Below are positions 28,321-37,122 of a stretch of DNA of 64,000 nt, in pieces. Position 1 is the stretch's first letter, and every line of letters begins with the position of its first letter. Origin of the DNA: Chloroflexota bacterium (GTDB taxonomy: Bacteria; Chloroflexota; Limnocylindria; Limnocylindrales; CSP1-4); the NCBI GenBank assembly GCA_015478725.1, contig JADMIG010000004.1, positions 62,001 through 126,000 on the forward strand, read 5' to 3'. The translations under genes were made by a program, and so were the position numbers. Under the pieces are notes generated by a model, which was not told the origin of the DNA, ran no database searches, and saw only the letters and a list, made by a program, of their open reading frames with translations.

Positions 28321-29307
28321 CTACAGCCAGACATCGCTTCCGCCCGCCTCCGCCGACCGTACGATCGCGTCCGCCACGCTGATCCCCTCGACCGCCTCGT
28401 CGACGGACACGACGTCCGAAGGCCGCCTGCTCCGGAGGCAGTCGCAGAAGTGGGCGATCTCGGCCCCGAAAGCTCCCAACCCGTCCGGAGGCTCGAGGAG
28501 CCAGTCCGGTGCAGTCGTGGTCTCCCCTCGAACGGTCGCCAGGGGAAGAGACAGGTCGACGACGGCCACGCCCGCGGAGCCATACACCTCGATCCGGTCG
28601 GAGTTGTACGGCAGGGAGCCCTCGGGGTGCACCTGCGCGACGGAGACCGACGCGATCGCGCTCGACGCGAGCTCCCCCTGCGCCCATGCCAGATCCACCT
28701 GACCGCGGCCCGAATCGCGATGTTGGAGCGCGCGGATCCGGACGAAGCGCGAACCCGTCAGCCAAAGGATGAGGTCGATGTCGTGGACGGCCGTCAGGAA
28801 GGCCGGGTGGACGTGAGCGTAGTGGTGTGCGATCGCCACGGTCCGGTCGCGTCGCGTCGAGACCGCGATGACGTCCCCGATGTCGCCGGCGGCGACCCGG
28901 GCCTTCAGCGCCCGATACGGAGGAGCGAACCGCAGGAGGTGCGCGGGCACCAGGATTGAGCCCGTCGCATGGACGAGGTCGGCGATCAGCCGGGCGTCCG
29001 CGAGGCTGCTCGCGATCGGCTTCTCGAGGAGCACGCCGACGCCATGCTCGAGCGCGTAACGGGTCGGCTCGACGTGATCGTGCTCCCCGGTCGTGACGCT
29101 GACGCCGTCTGGCTGGGTCGCGTCGATCAGGCTGCGGGCGTCCGGGAAGATCGCCTCGGCCCCGTAGCGTTCGGCGAGCTCGCGCGCTCGCTCGGCCGTG
29201 CGGCTCGCCACCCCCACGATCTGCGCGCCGACGGCGCGGTACGAGCGCAAGTGGGCCTCGCCCATCGCTCCGGCACCGATGACCCCAACGCGAAGACGGT
29301 CGGTCAT
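28321..29307 (-). CDS. Gfo/Idh/MocA-family NAD(P)-dependent oxidoreductase
   Basis: The 328-residue protein has the N-terminal Rossmann motif VGVIGAGAMGEAHLR, the EKP motif (LLEKPIASS) carrying the catalytic lysine, and the HDIDLILWL segment with the conserved Asp/His. Family members oxidise or reduce sugars, cyclitols or their acids. The start overlaps the M20 gene stop by four bases. Confidence 0.92.
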   Translation of the reverse strand: MTDRLRVGVIGAGAMGEAHLRSYRAVGAQIVGVASRTAERARELAERYGAEAIFPDARSLIDATQPDGVSVTTGEHDHVEPTRYALEHGVGVLLEKPIASSLADARLIADLVHATGSILVPAHLLRFAPPYRALKARVAAGDIGDVIAVSTRRDRTVAIAHHYAHVHPAFLTAVHDIDLILWLTGSRFVRIRALQHRDSGRGQVDLAWAQGELASSAIASVSVAQVHPEGSLPYNSDRIEVYGSAGVAVVDLSLPLATVRGETTTAPDWLLEPPDGLGAFGAEIAHFCDCLRSRRPSDVVSVDEAVEGISVADAIVRSAEAGGSDVWL

Positions 29308-30512
29308 CGCCGCCCGCCCCCCGGCGCGGCGTCGGACAGCAGCGCGAGCGCGATCCGATGCATCACCGCGACGCCGACCCCGATCGAGCGCTCGTCCACG
29401 TCGAACGCGCCGTTGTGGAGCGGGACGGGCGTGCCGTCACCCGAGATGCCGAGCTTCAGGTAGAGGGCCGGCGCCCGGCTGGCGAGCAGCGCGAAGTCGT
29501 CGACCGTCATCGGCGGTTCGGTCAGCCGTCGAGCCTGTTCGGACCCGAGGACCTCGGTCGCGACCTCCTCAGCGAGGCGAACGAGCGCCGGGTCGTTGAG
29601 GATCGGCGGCATCTCGTCGGCCCAGGTGAGCTCGGTCTCGAGGGCGAACGTCGCGGCCACGCCGGCCGCCACCCGCTCGATCCTCCCGCGGAGCCGCTCG
29701 CGAACCTCCGGGTCGATCGTCCGCAGGGTCCCGGTGATCTCGGCCCGATCGGGCACGACGCTCTGTGTTGCGCCGCCCCGCACCGTTCCGATGTTCAGGC
29801 TCGCGCGCTCGCCCGGATCGAGGCTGCGGGCGAAGGTCTCATAGAGCGCCGTGATGAGTCGGGCGATTCCGAGCACTGCGTCACGCCCGCGGCTCGGAGC
29901 CGCCGCGTGTGCCCCGTTGCCGACATAGACGACGCGGAAGGCATCCTTGGCGCCCATCGCGATGCGCTCGTCGATCCCGACGGTCCCGGCCGGCAGATCC
30001 GGCCAGCAGTGGAAGGCGAGGATCGAATCCGGGGCCGGATTGTCGAGGACGCCCGTCTCGAGGACCGCCCGCGCGCCGCTCGGCTCGCCGAACGGACGCT
30101 CCTCGGCTGGCTGGAACAGGAAGCTGATCCGTCCTCCGGGCAGCGGACCCGACGCGAGTCGCTCGGCGACCCCGAGCGCCACGACGATGTGGACGTCGTG
30201 CCCGCAGGCGTGCGCCACCCCGTCCACGGTCGAGGCGTAGTCGACCGCCTTGAGGTCGCTCACCGGGAGCGCGTCGAGGTCGGCGCGGATGACGACATGA
30301 CGCCCGGGCAGGCCGCTGTCCCGCGAGGCGAGGATGCCGGTCCCGCCGATGCCTGCCCGCACCTCGTAGCCAGCGTCTCGGAGCCGAGCTGCCACGATCC
30401 CCGCCGTCCGATGCTCCGCGAACCGGAGCTCGGGATGGGCGTGAAGGTCGCGTCTCAAGGCCACGAGTCCGGGCGGAGTCGCCGGGATCGAGCGAACGGC
30501 CGCGAGCGTCAT
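29304..30512 (-). CDS. M20-family amidohydrolase (HipO/IAA-amino-acid hydrolase type)
   Basis: This 402-residue M20D peptidase-like enzyme has LRRDLHAHPELRFAEHRTA at the N-terminus, metal ligands in ACGHDVHIVVALGVA, the catalytic/metal Glu pair in FQPAEERPFG and HNGAFDVDE near the C-terminus. Such enzymes hydrolyse N-acyl or amide-linked amino acids. It lies between an SDR and a Gfo-type dehydrogenase in one operon, so it may liberate the substrate those enzymes oxidise. Confidence 0.9.
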   Translation of the reverse strand: MTLAAVRSIPATPPGLVALRRDLHAHPELRFAEHRTAGIVAARLRDAGYEVRAGIGGTGILASRDSGLPGRHVVIRADLDALPVSDLKAVDYASTVDGVAHACGHDVHIVVALGVAERLASGPLPGGRISFLFQPAEERPFGEPSGARAVLETGVLDNPAPDSILAFHCWPDLPAGTVGIDERIAMGAKDAFRVVYVGNGAHAAAPSRGRDAVLGIARLITALYETFARSLDPGERASLNIGTVRGGATQSVVPDRAEITGTLRTIDPEVRERLRGRIERVAAGVAATFALETELTWADEMPPILNDPALVRLAEEVATEVLGSEQARRLTEPPMTVDDFALLASRAPALYLKLGISGDGTPVPLHNGAFDVDERSIGVGVAVMHRIALALLSDAAPGGGRR

Positions 30513-30520
30513 CCCACCCC

Positions 30521-31294
30521 CTACGTCGTGAAGATCGTGCCGCGGATGGCCGATGCGGAATCGCTGGCGAGGAACGCGAGCACCTCGGCGATGGTCGTCG
30601 GGGCCGTCAGGGTCCGCAGCGCCTCCTCGATCGCGCCCGGGTCGGCTCCCTGCGCCAAGGCCTCGGCCAGCGAAGCGCGATAGAGCGGCGTGTCGATGTC
30701 TCCCGGGCAGACCTCGTTCACACGGATCCCCTTCGGTGAGAGATGGCGTTCGAGGGTCAGGACCAGTCCGTGCATCCCGCCCTTGCTCGCCCCATACGGG
30801 AACGAGCCGCTCCCGACGGCGACGCCGGCCTTGGACGAGACGAGGACGATCGCGCCAGACCCGGCGTCGAGCATCTCGGCTGCGACGTGCTTCGCGACGA
30901 GGAACGCCCCCTTGAGGTTCACGTCGACGACGCGGTCCCAGGTGGCCTCGGACAGGCTCCGGATGTCCTCGAGTTGGCCCGCCATGATCCCGGCCGCATG
31001 GAGCAGCACGTCCACGCCGCCGAGGCGCGTGACGGCGCCAGCTACCGCGACCTTCACCTCCGCCTCGATCGAGACGTCGACGTGCTCGAAGCCCAGCGCG
31101 CGACCCGTCGTGATACCGACTTCGGCGATCAGCTGCGCCGCTGCCGCGTCGTCGCGGTCGAGCACGACGACCCGCGCACCCCGAGCCGCCAGCAGCGACG
31201 CGGTTGCCCGGCCGATCCCCGACGCACCGCCGGTCACGATGACGCGTTTGCCCGCCACGATGGCCCCGGCGGGCACGGCCTGCTCGTCCGTCAC
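30521..31294 (-). CDS. SDR-family oxidoreductase
   Basis: A 257-residue classical SDR: VIVTGGASGIGRATAS cofactor motif, LLHAAG in place of NNAG, catalytic Ser in VLVSSKAG, YGASKGG with Tyr/Lys, and NEVCPGDIDTPLY. It is a predicted NAD(P)-dependent alcohol/ketone dehydrogenase. It starts 7 bp after the E1-beta gene and ends 8 bp before the M20 gene, within the same operon. Confidence 0.92.
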   Translation of the reverse strand: MTDEQAVPAGAIVAGKRVIVTGGASGIGRATASLLAARGARVVVLDRDDAAAAQLIAEVGITTGRALGFEHVDVSIEAEVKVAVAGAVTRLGGVDVLLHAAGIMAGQLEDIRSLSEATWDRVVDVNLKGAFLVAKHVAAEMLDAGSGAIVLVSSKAGVAVGSGSFPYGASKGGMHGLVLTLERHLSPKGIRVNEVCPGDIDTPLYRASLAEALAQGADPGAIEEALRTLTAPTTIAEVLAFLASDSASAIRGTIFTT

Positions 31295-31301
31295 GACCCG
31301 A

Positions 31302-32297
31302 CTACCGCTTCGGCTCGGCGAGGATGCGATCGACGGCGGCCACGACGGCGCCGGCGGCCGGGACGACCACGGCCTGGAGGACCGGGGCGGCCGGAATCCG
31401 GACGTCCGGCGCGCCGACCCGGCCGACGGGGGCGTCGAGGTCCCAGAAGCATTCGTCTGCGACGCGTGCGGCGATCTCCGCTCCGAACCCGCCAGTCACA
31501 TTCGCCTCGTGGGCGACGACGATGCGCCCGGTCCGATGCACCGACGCCGCAACCGGGGCGAAATCGAGGGGCGAGAGCCAGCGAAGGTCGATCACCTCGG
31601 CGCTGACGCCGCGTTCCGCGAGCGTCTGCGCGGCCTTCAGCGACTCGCCGACCATCCGCGACCAGGCGACGATCGTCACGTCGCGGCCGTCGCGGATGAC
31701 CCGCGACCCGCCGATCGGCTCGACCGGCCCATCGAGGGCGAACTGCGCCGAGTCCGGGTAGAGCAGTCGGTGCTCCATGATCAGCGTCGGGTCGTCCGAG
31801 GCGATCGCCGAGCGCAGCATCTCGTAGGCGTCCCGCGGGTTTGACGGCAGCCCGACGCGCAGGCCCGGGGTGTGGGCGAACCAGGCTTCGAGGCTTTGCG
31901 AATGCTGGGCGCAGGCCCCGGGCGAGTTGCCCTGCTGGGTCCGGATCGTGAGCGGCGCGCGCCAGCCGCCGCGCGACACGTACCGCGTGTTCGCAACCTG
32001 ATTGATGATCTGATCCATGGCGACCGCGATGAAGTCGCCGTACATGATCTCGATGATCGGTCGCCGTCCACGCATCGCTGCTCCGAGCGCGGCGCCCACG
32101 ATCGCCGATTCCGAGATCGGGGTGTCGAAGACCCTCGTGCCGAAGGCGTCGTGGAGACCCTTCGTCGCACCGAACGGACCGTTCGGGAGCGCCACGTCCT
32201 CGCCGAAGACGAGAGCTTCGGGGTACGTCGCGAGAGCCCAGAAATGGGCTGCATTGACGGCCTGGATGTAGCGGAGAGTGGCGACGGGCTCAAGCAT
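31302..32297 (-). CDS. Thiamine-dependent 2-oxoacid dehydrogenase E1 beta subunit
   Basis: The 331-residue protein matches PdhB/AcoB: FGEDVALPNGPFGATKGL, the ESAIVGAALGAAMRG segment, a FIAVAMDQIINQ region and the C-terminal transketolase-like domain (VTIVAWSRMVGESLKAA, RTGRIVVAHEAN). With the alpha subunit it forms the ThDP-dependent E1 heterotetramer that decarboxylates a 2-oxoacid or acetoin-like compound. Its start overlaps the E1-alpha stop by eight bases. No E2 or E3 gene is nearby. Confidence 0.93.
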   Translation of the reverse strand: MLEPVATLRYIQAVNAAHFWALATYPEALVFGEDVALPNGPFGATKGLHDAFGTRVFDTPISESAIVGAALGAAMRGRRPIIEIMYGDFIAVAMDQIINQVANTRYVSRGGWRAPLTIRTQQGNSPGACAQHSQSLEAWFAHTPGLRVGLPSNPRDAYEMLRSAIASDDPTLIMEHRLLYPDSAQFALDGPVEPIGGSRVIRDGRDVTIVAWSRMVGESLKAAQTLAERGVSAEVIDLRWLSPLDFAPVAASVHRTGRIVVAHEANVTGGFGAEIAARVADECFWDLDAPVGRVGAPDVRIPAAPVLQAVVVPAAGAVVAAVDRILAEPKR

Positions 32298-33240
32298 AGA
32301 GATGCTCCCGGACGGTCGCCGGGTCCGGGTAGGGGACTGCGCGGGCGCCCTTCACGGCGGCGTCGATCAGCGCGGACACCTCGAGGTCGATCGCGTCGAG
32401 CCGGGCCACCGCATCCGGCCCCTCCTCGGCTGCGGCTCGCCGTATTCGCGCGAGCGGCTCTCGCTCGCGGGCCGACGCGACCTCGCCGGACGGTCGGTAC
32501 GCCTGCAGGTCACCGCTGTAGTGGCCGACGAGGCGTTCCGTATCGGCCTCGATCAGTGTCGGGCCGCCACCCGCCCGTGCCCGCGCGACCGCGTCGTGCA
32601 CGGCCTTCTCGACGATCGCGGCGTCGTTCCCGTCGATCGTCACGCCGGGCATCCCGTACGCCGCGGCCCGGTCGGCGAGCCGCTCGACGCGGACCATGTC
32701 GCGGATCGGGGTCATCTCCGAGTAGCGGTTGTTCTCGACGACGAGGACGAGCGGCAGCGAGAAGACCGACGCGAAGTTGAGCGCCTCGTGCGCCGCCCCC
32801 TGGTTGAGCGCACCGTCGCCCACCGAGACGATGCTCACGGCCCCGCTCCCGTCGTGGGCGGCCGCGAGGGCCGCGCCGACGGCCATCGGCATCCCGCCGG
32901 CGACGATCGAGTTCTCGCCGAGGAAGCCGTGGGCGGGCGATGAGAAGAACGGCGAGCCGGCGCGACCGCCGTTGAGCTCCGAATCCCGGCCCATAAGCTC
33001 GGAGAACAGGGCCACGAGCGGCAGTCCGCGAGCGATCGCCCAACCGTGCCCGCGGTACGTCACGGTCACCGCGTCGCGCGGCTCGAGTGCCCGACAGGCA
33101 CCGACAGGGATGGCCTCCTGCCCATCGCAGAGGTGGATGGATCCGGGGATCTCACCCGCCGTCTTCAAATTCATGCAGCGTTCCTCGAAGGCGCGGATGG
33201 TCGCGATCGCCCTGTAATCTTCTTCGCGTCCGATCGCCAC
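32290..33240 (-). CDS. Thiamine-dependent 2-oxoacid dehydrogenase E1 alpha subunit
   Basis: The 316-residue PdhA/AcoA-type subunit has the ThDP motif GDGALNQGAAHEALNFA...VVENN, GENSIVAGGMPMAVGAAL and the phosphorylation-loop region YSEMTPIRDM. GTG 33240 has GGGGAGG upstream. It heads the six-gene operon (E1-alpha, E1-beta, SDR, M20, Gfo, MBL) and is preceded by a recognisable promoter. AcoA-like acetoin dehydrogenase is an alternative to pyruvate or branched-chain substrates. Confidence 0.93.
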   Translation of the reverse strand: MAIGREEDYRAIATIRAFEERCMNLKTAGEIPGSIHLCDGQEAIPVGACRALEPRDAVTVTYRGHGWAIARGLPLVALFSELMGRDSELNGGRAGSPFFSSPAHGFLGENSIVAGGMPMAVGAALAAAHDGSGAVSIVSVGDGALNQGAAHEALNFASVFSLPLVLVVENNRYSEMTPIRDMVRVERLADRAAAYGMPGVTIDGNDAAIVEKAVHDAVARARAGGGPTLIEADTERLVGHYSGDLQAYRPSGEVASAREREPLARIRRAAAEEGPDAVARLDAIDLEVSALIDAAVKGARAVPYPDPATVREHLYA

Positions 33241-33272
33241 GCCGCCTCCCCTGCTATCCTTCTAGGACGTGC

Positions 33273-33301
33273 AAGATACCCGTATTGTGGCCTAAACTCA
33301 A
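33273..33301 (-). promoter_or_regulatory. Promoter of the E1 operon with overlapping direct repeats
   Basis: On the minus strand, -35 TTGAGT (33301-33296) and -10 TATCTT (33278-33273) are separated by 17 bp. An exact 8-bp direct repeat AACTCAAC at 33295-33302 and 33307-33314 (12-bp period) covers and flanks the -35, a likely regulator site. The divergent enolase gene starts at 33418. Confidence 0.55.
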
Positions 33302-33417
33302 CCCTGAACTCAACGGCGAAACGGACGGCACCTTCGGAGGCTGACCGGCGGCGTCCGAAAGCGGAATGACCGGATTGGCAGCGCAACGGACGGAACCCCG
33401 TCCCGGAGGGCATGGAC

Positions 33418-34545
33418 ATGAGGATCGAGCAGGTCGAGTCGGTGGTCCTCGGCGATGTCCACCTGGTCAGGATCATCACGGAGGATGGACGGGTCGGCCT
33501 CGGCCAGTCCGGCTGCTGGGGCTACCCGGACGCGGTGCACGCCGTCCTGCAGACGTTCCGGCGCCCCCTGATCGGCCGTGACGCCGACGAGATCGAGCGG
33601 ATCTGGCACTACCTGTACCGGATGGCCCCCTTCCGGGGGAGCATCCTCTCGGCTGCCGTCGCCGCGGTCGACATCGCCCTCTGGGACCTCAAGGGCCAGC
33701 GTCTGGGCGTGCCGATCTGGCAGCTCCTCGGGGGCAAGGTGCGGGACCGGATCCGCCTCCACCTCCTCCTGACCGGTTCCGACCCTGAGGCTATCCTCAC
33801 GTCGGCTCGGGCCGCCGTCTCCGACGGATTCACCGCGGTCAAGTTCGATCCGCTTCCGGCCACCTACTACGACATGGCGCAGGACCGGCTGATCCGCGAG
33901 ACCGTGGACCTGACGGCCGCTGTCCGTGAGACGGTCGGCCCCGACGTCGACCTGCTGCTCGAGCTGCATCGGAAGTTGACCCCGCTCCAGGCGGCCCCGC
34001 TCATCGCGGCGCTCAGTCCGCTCCATCCGCTCTTCGCCGAGGACCCGATCCAGATCGACAGCATCAGCTCGCAGGCAGCACTCGCCCGAGGATCGGACGT
34101 GCCGCTCGGAGAAGGCGAGCGACTCCACACGATCTGGGAGTTCCGGGAGCTCCTCGCGCAGGGGGGCGCCCAGTACGTGCGCCCGGACGTCGGGCTCGCT
34201 GGCGGCCTGACCCACTGTCGCAAGATCGCCGGGATCGCCGAGGCTTACCACGCCGCGGTCGTCACGCACAACTGCCTCGGACCGATCCTGACCGCGGCAT
34301 CGGTCCACCTCGATGCGACGATCCCCAACTTCGTCGTCCAGGAGTACACCCTTCTCGATGAGTCGCCCGAGCTCGCCTGCTTCCGGACCGACGTCCGCAG
34401 GCGGGGCGGCTATCTCGAGCTGCCGGAGACGCCGGGCCTGGGCGTGACGCTCGCCGATGACCTGCCGGACGCGATCCGGGTCGTCGGGCGGGATGTCACG
34501 GTCATCCCGCTCCGGTCGGACGGCTCGGTCGCCTTCGCCGTCTGA
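33418..34545 (+). CDS. Enolase-superfamily sugar-acid dehydratase (mandelate racemase/MLE type)
   Basis: The 375-residue protein begins at ATG 33418, preferred over 33412 because GGAGGG lies seven bases upstream. The N-terminal capping domain is followed by AAVAAVDIALWDLKGQRLGVPIWQLLGG, then metal ligands in LLLELH, LFAEDP and LGEGER, and a late catalytic His in VVTHNCLGPI. This pattern is that of galactonate/rhamnonate-type acid sugar dehydratases. Co-occurrence with RhaM suggests a 6-deoxyhexose or similar sugar-acid pathway, but substrate assignment is inference. Confidence 0.88.
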   Translation: MRIEQVESVVLGDVHLVRIITEDGRVGLGQSGCWGYPDAVHAVLQTFRRPLIGRDADEIERIWHYLYRMAPFRGSILSAAVAAVDIALWDLKGQRLGVPIWQLLGGKVRDRIRLHLLLTGSDPEAILTSARAAVSDGFTAVKFDPLPATYYDMAQDRLIRETVDLTAAVRETVGPDVDLLLELHRKLTPLQAAPLIAALSPLHPLFAEDPIQIDSISSQAALARGSDVPLGEGERLHTIWEFRELLAQGGAQYVRPDVGLAGGLTHCRKIAGIAEAYHAAVVTHNCLGPILTAASVHLDATIPNFVVQEYTLLDESPELACFRTDVRRRGGYLELPETPGLGVTLADDLPDAIRVVGRDVTVIPLRSDGSVAFAV

Positions 34546-34583
34546 GCTCGTTGCGGTTCGGCGAGGCGACGGTGCGTGGGGGC

Positions 34584-34637
34584 TATGATGCGGAAATGAG
34601 ACCCATTACGGTCTTTCCTTTGATCGCGCCCCGATGA
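34584..34637 (+). promoter_or_regulatory. -10 element and leaderless 13-codon ORF before the regulator gene
   Basis: TATGAT at 34584-34589 lies six bases before ATG 34596, so transcription would start at or near that ATG. The ATG opens a 13-codon frame (MRPITVFPLIAPR) ending at TGA 34635-34637, which overlaps the ATG (34634) of the regulator gene. This looks like a translationally coupled leader ORF. No good -35 is visible. Confidence 0.4.
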
Positions 34638-35968
34638 TCGGCGTCATTGGGCCGGCCGACTCCGTCGAGCTGGCGCTGACGATCGCGCGGGAGGAGGGTC
34701 TCGGCGACGCCGTCGTCGGCCGCTCGTACGAGTCGCTCGACGAGTCGCCCGCGCTCGCCCGAGAGCTCGACCAGGTCTGCCAGGTCATCCTCTTCACGGG
34801 TCGAGCGCCGTTCGTGATCGGCACGCACGCCGGACCGCTCCGCGCGACGCTCCAGTTCGTGCCGCACGCCGGGGCGGACCTCTACCGCACGCTCGTCCTC
34901 GTGCTCCGGGAGTTCGATGGCGTCCTCCCCCGCCTCGGCATCGACACGATCGAGGAGCCGATCGTGAACGAGGTGTACGACGACCTCGGGCTCGAGCCGC
35001 CGGCTCGGGTCATCCCGCTCGACGCGGAGGCTGACGAGCCGGCGATCAGGAGCGCGGCGGATCTCTTCGACTCGCACCGCGCCCTGTACGAAGCGGGCGA
35101 GGTCGATCTGTGCCTGACGTGCGTTGGCTCGGTCCATCGCCAGCTGATCGCGGCCGGCGTGCCCGCCGAGCGGATCACGCACACGCGCTCGGCGATGCGC
35201 GAGGCGCTCAGGCAGGCGAGCCTCGCGGCGAGGCTTGCGCTCACCGAGACAACGCAACCGGCCGTCGTGCTCGTCGCCGTCCCGGGTCTCCGGACAGGGA
35301 CCGAGGACGGCGGGCCGTATGAGATCCAGCGTCGGCGACTCCGCGTCCACGAGGCACTTCTGGACGTCGCCGAGCGCCTGCAGGGTCGACTTGCGGATCT
35401 CGACGATGAGCGCTTCATCGTCTACACGAGCCGCGGCGCGATCGAGGAGGCGATCTCCCGCCTCATGGACGGCCACGACGGACCGCTCCGGGCGGAGCGC
35501 TTCCCCCCCGAGGCGCGAATCGGCGTGGGACTCGGCGCGACCGTCGCGGCGGCCGAGGAAAATGCCCAGCGGGCGCTCGTCATGGGCGAGCGCCACGGGG
35601 ACCTGCACGTCGCGTTCCCCGGCGGGGAAGTCATCGGCGCGAGCACCGACCGTCACTCGGCCCGGTACCGGCTGCGCGAGACCGGCGGGACCTCGGTCCG
35701 GCTCGCCCGCGAGCTCGGCCTCGGGCCGCTGGCCCTTGCCCGCCTGACCCGAGCGCTTCGCCAGGTCGATCCGACGGCCGTCACCGCATCGGAGCTCGCG
35801 CGCGCCTACGGCATCGAGCCTCGATCGGCCCGTCGGCTCATCACCTCCCTCCTGCGAGCGGGGGTCGCGACGAAGCTCGGGCGCCAGGGCGGCGCGCGAG
35901 CGGGACGTCCGCAGACCGTGTATCGGATCGACATCGCGCGACTCATCGGGTCGGACGAACCGCCGTGA
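34634..35968 (+). CDS. Putative transcriptional regulator with C-terminal winged helix
   Basis: A 444-residue cytoplasmic protein. The N-terminal ~200 residues (MIGVIGPADSVELAL, FTGRAPFVIGTHAGP) look like a ligand- or nucleotide-binding module. The middle (IGVGLGATVAAAEENAQRALVMGERHG) resembles the degenerate GGDEF-like segment found in some sugar-responsive regulators. The last ~80 residues contain a helix-turn-helix (VTASELARAYGIEPRSARRLITSLLRAGVATKLG) with a wing (GRPQTVYRI). I infer a local regulator of the surrounding catabolic genes. I do not recognise a named family. Confidence 0.65.
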   Translation: MIGVIGPADSVELALTIAREEGLGDAVVGRSYESLDESPALARELDQVCQVILFTGRAPFVIGTHAGPLRATLQFVPHAGADLYRTLVLVLREFDGVLPRLGIDTIEEPIVNEVYDDLGLEPPARVIPLDAEADEPAIRSAADLFDSHRALYEAGEVDLCLTCVGSVHRQLIAAGVPAERITHTRSAMREALRQASLAARLALTETTQPAVVLVAVPGLRTGTEDGGPYEIQRRRLRVHEALLDVAERLQGRLADLDDERFIVYTSRGAIEEAISRLMDGHDGPLRAERFPPEARIGVGLGATVAAAEENAQRALVMGERHGDLHVAFPGGEVIGASTDRHSARYRLRETGGTSVRLARELGLGPLALARLTRALRQVDPTAVTASELARAYGIEPRSARRLITSLLRAGVATKLGRQGGARAGRPQTVYRIDIARLIGSDEPP

Positions 35969-36804
35969 CCGACGACGGATCCGGGGCGCCGCCTGCTCGT
36001 GGCCGATCGATCGCGTTCGGGCACGTCGGGCTCCATGTGAGCGATCTCGATCGGTCGCGCGCGTTCTACGGCGGGATCATCGGCCTCGCCGAGGTCGAGC
36101 GGTTCATCCGCACGGACGCCTATCTGCGTCACGTGACCGGCTATCCGGACGTGACGCTCGACATCGCCCTCTTCGTCGAGCCGGCGTCGGGCGTGCTCCT
36201 CGAGCTCCTCGAGTACCAGGGAGTCGAGCGGCGCCCGGTGGACCCCGCGACGGCCAACCCCGGGACTGGCCACGTCTGTTTCGAGGTGGACGACGTGGAC
36301 GCGATCCACGCACGCGCGATCGGCGGAGGGTACGGGGCCGTGAACGAGCCAGTGACCCCGACGAGCGGCCGCTGGATCGGCGGTCGGAGCGTCTATCTCG
36401 TCGATCCCGATGGCATCCGGGTCGAGCTGGTGCAGCGGGCGCGGCTGGCGCCCGGCAGCACGGGCGCCCCGGCGTCGGCCCCGGCCGGCGAACCCGGGCC
36501 GGCCGTCGAGAGCGAGGCGGTCTATCTCGTCGAGGCCGACTTCGCCCCCGGTGCTGCGGACCGCCGCGTTCCGTACCGCGCGGCTCATCTGCTGCGGATC
36601 GCGCAGCTGAAGCGGGCGGGGGCGATCATCGAGGCCGGCGCCTACCTCGATTCACTGAGCGCCTCGGTGATGCTCATCCGGGCCGCCTCCCCGGAGGACG
36701 CGCGGCGGATCGCGGAGGCCGACATCTACGTGGCGACAGGCGTCTGGCGCGAGATCCGCGTTAGGCCGTTCGGGCGCGTCGTCGGGCGCGCTACGGGAGC
36801 GTAG
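35965..36804 (+). CDS. VOC (glyoxalase-like) domain fused to a YCII-like domain
   Basis: GTG 35965 overlaps the regulator stop (GTGA). Residues ~15-155 form a vicinal-oxygen-chelate module (FGHVGLHVSDLDRSRAFYGGIIGL, then GHVCFEVDDVDAIHARA and VYLVDPDGIRVELVQ with a metal-type Glu). After an Ala/Pro linker, residues ~180-275 resemble YCII: AAHLLRIAQLKRAGAIIEAGAY...DIYVATGVWREIRVRPF. VOC enzymes are metal-dependent isomerases, epimerases or lyases; YCII domains are small catalytic or dimerising modules. The fused function is unknown, and the context points to sugar metabolism. Confidence 0.8.
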   Translation: MTDDGSGAPPARGRSIAFGHVGLHVSDLDRSRAFYGGIIGLAEVERFIRTDAYLRHVTGYPDVTLDIALFVEPASGVLLELLEYQGVERRPVDPATANPGTGHVCFEVDDVDAIHARAIGGGYGAVNEPVTPTSGRWIGGRSVYLVDPDGIRVELVQRARLAPGSTGAPASAPAGEPGPAVESEAVYLVEADFAPGAADRRVPYRAAHLLRIAQLKRAGAIIEAGAYLDSLSASVMLIRAASPEDARRIAEADIYVATGVWREIRVRPFGRVVGRATGA

Positions 36805-36806
36805 CG

Positions 36807-37115
36807 ATGGCACGAGTAGCCTGGACGGCGCGGCTGCGAGCCGACAGGATCGACGACTACGTCCGCGAGCACGCCAACGTCTGGCCGGAGGTCCTCGCGG
36901 CGATCACGGCCGCAGGGATCCGGAACTACTCGATCTATCGCTTCGGCAACCGAGTCTTTGCCTACTACGAGTGCGACGACCCGGACGAGGCAGCCGCCCT
37001 CGAGGCCGCGGCCGAGGCGACGCAGCGCTGGCGGAAGCGGATGCTCGAGTTCTGGGAGCCGGAGGTCGCGACCGAGGGCGTCGTCTTCCTCCCGGAGATC
37101 TTCCGCCTCGACTGA
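36807..37115 (+). CDS. rhaM: L-rhamnose mutarotase family protein
   Basis: The 102-residue DUF718/RhaM protein has RIDDYVREHANVWPEVLAAITAAGIRNYSIYRFGNRVFAYYECDD and a terminal RMLEFWEPEV. The family's active-site His (REHANVWPE), Tyr and Trp positions are present. RhaM interconverts alpha and beta anomers of L-rhamnose; related members act on L-fucose. It is the last gene of the 33418-37115 operon and converges with the amidohydrolase operon (7 bp apart). Confidence 0.9.
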   Translation: MARVAWTARLRADRIDDYVREHANVWPEVLAAITAAGIRNYSIYRFGNRVFAYYECDDPDEAAALEAAAEATQRWRKRMLEFWEPEVATEGVVFLPEIFRLD

Positions 37116-37122
37116 GCCCGCC

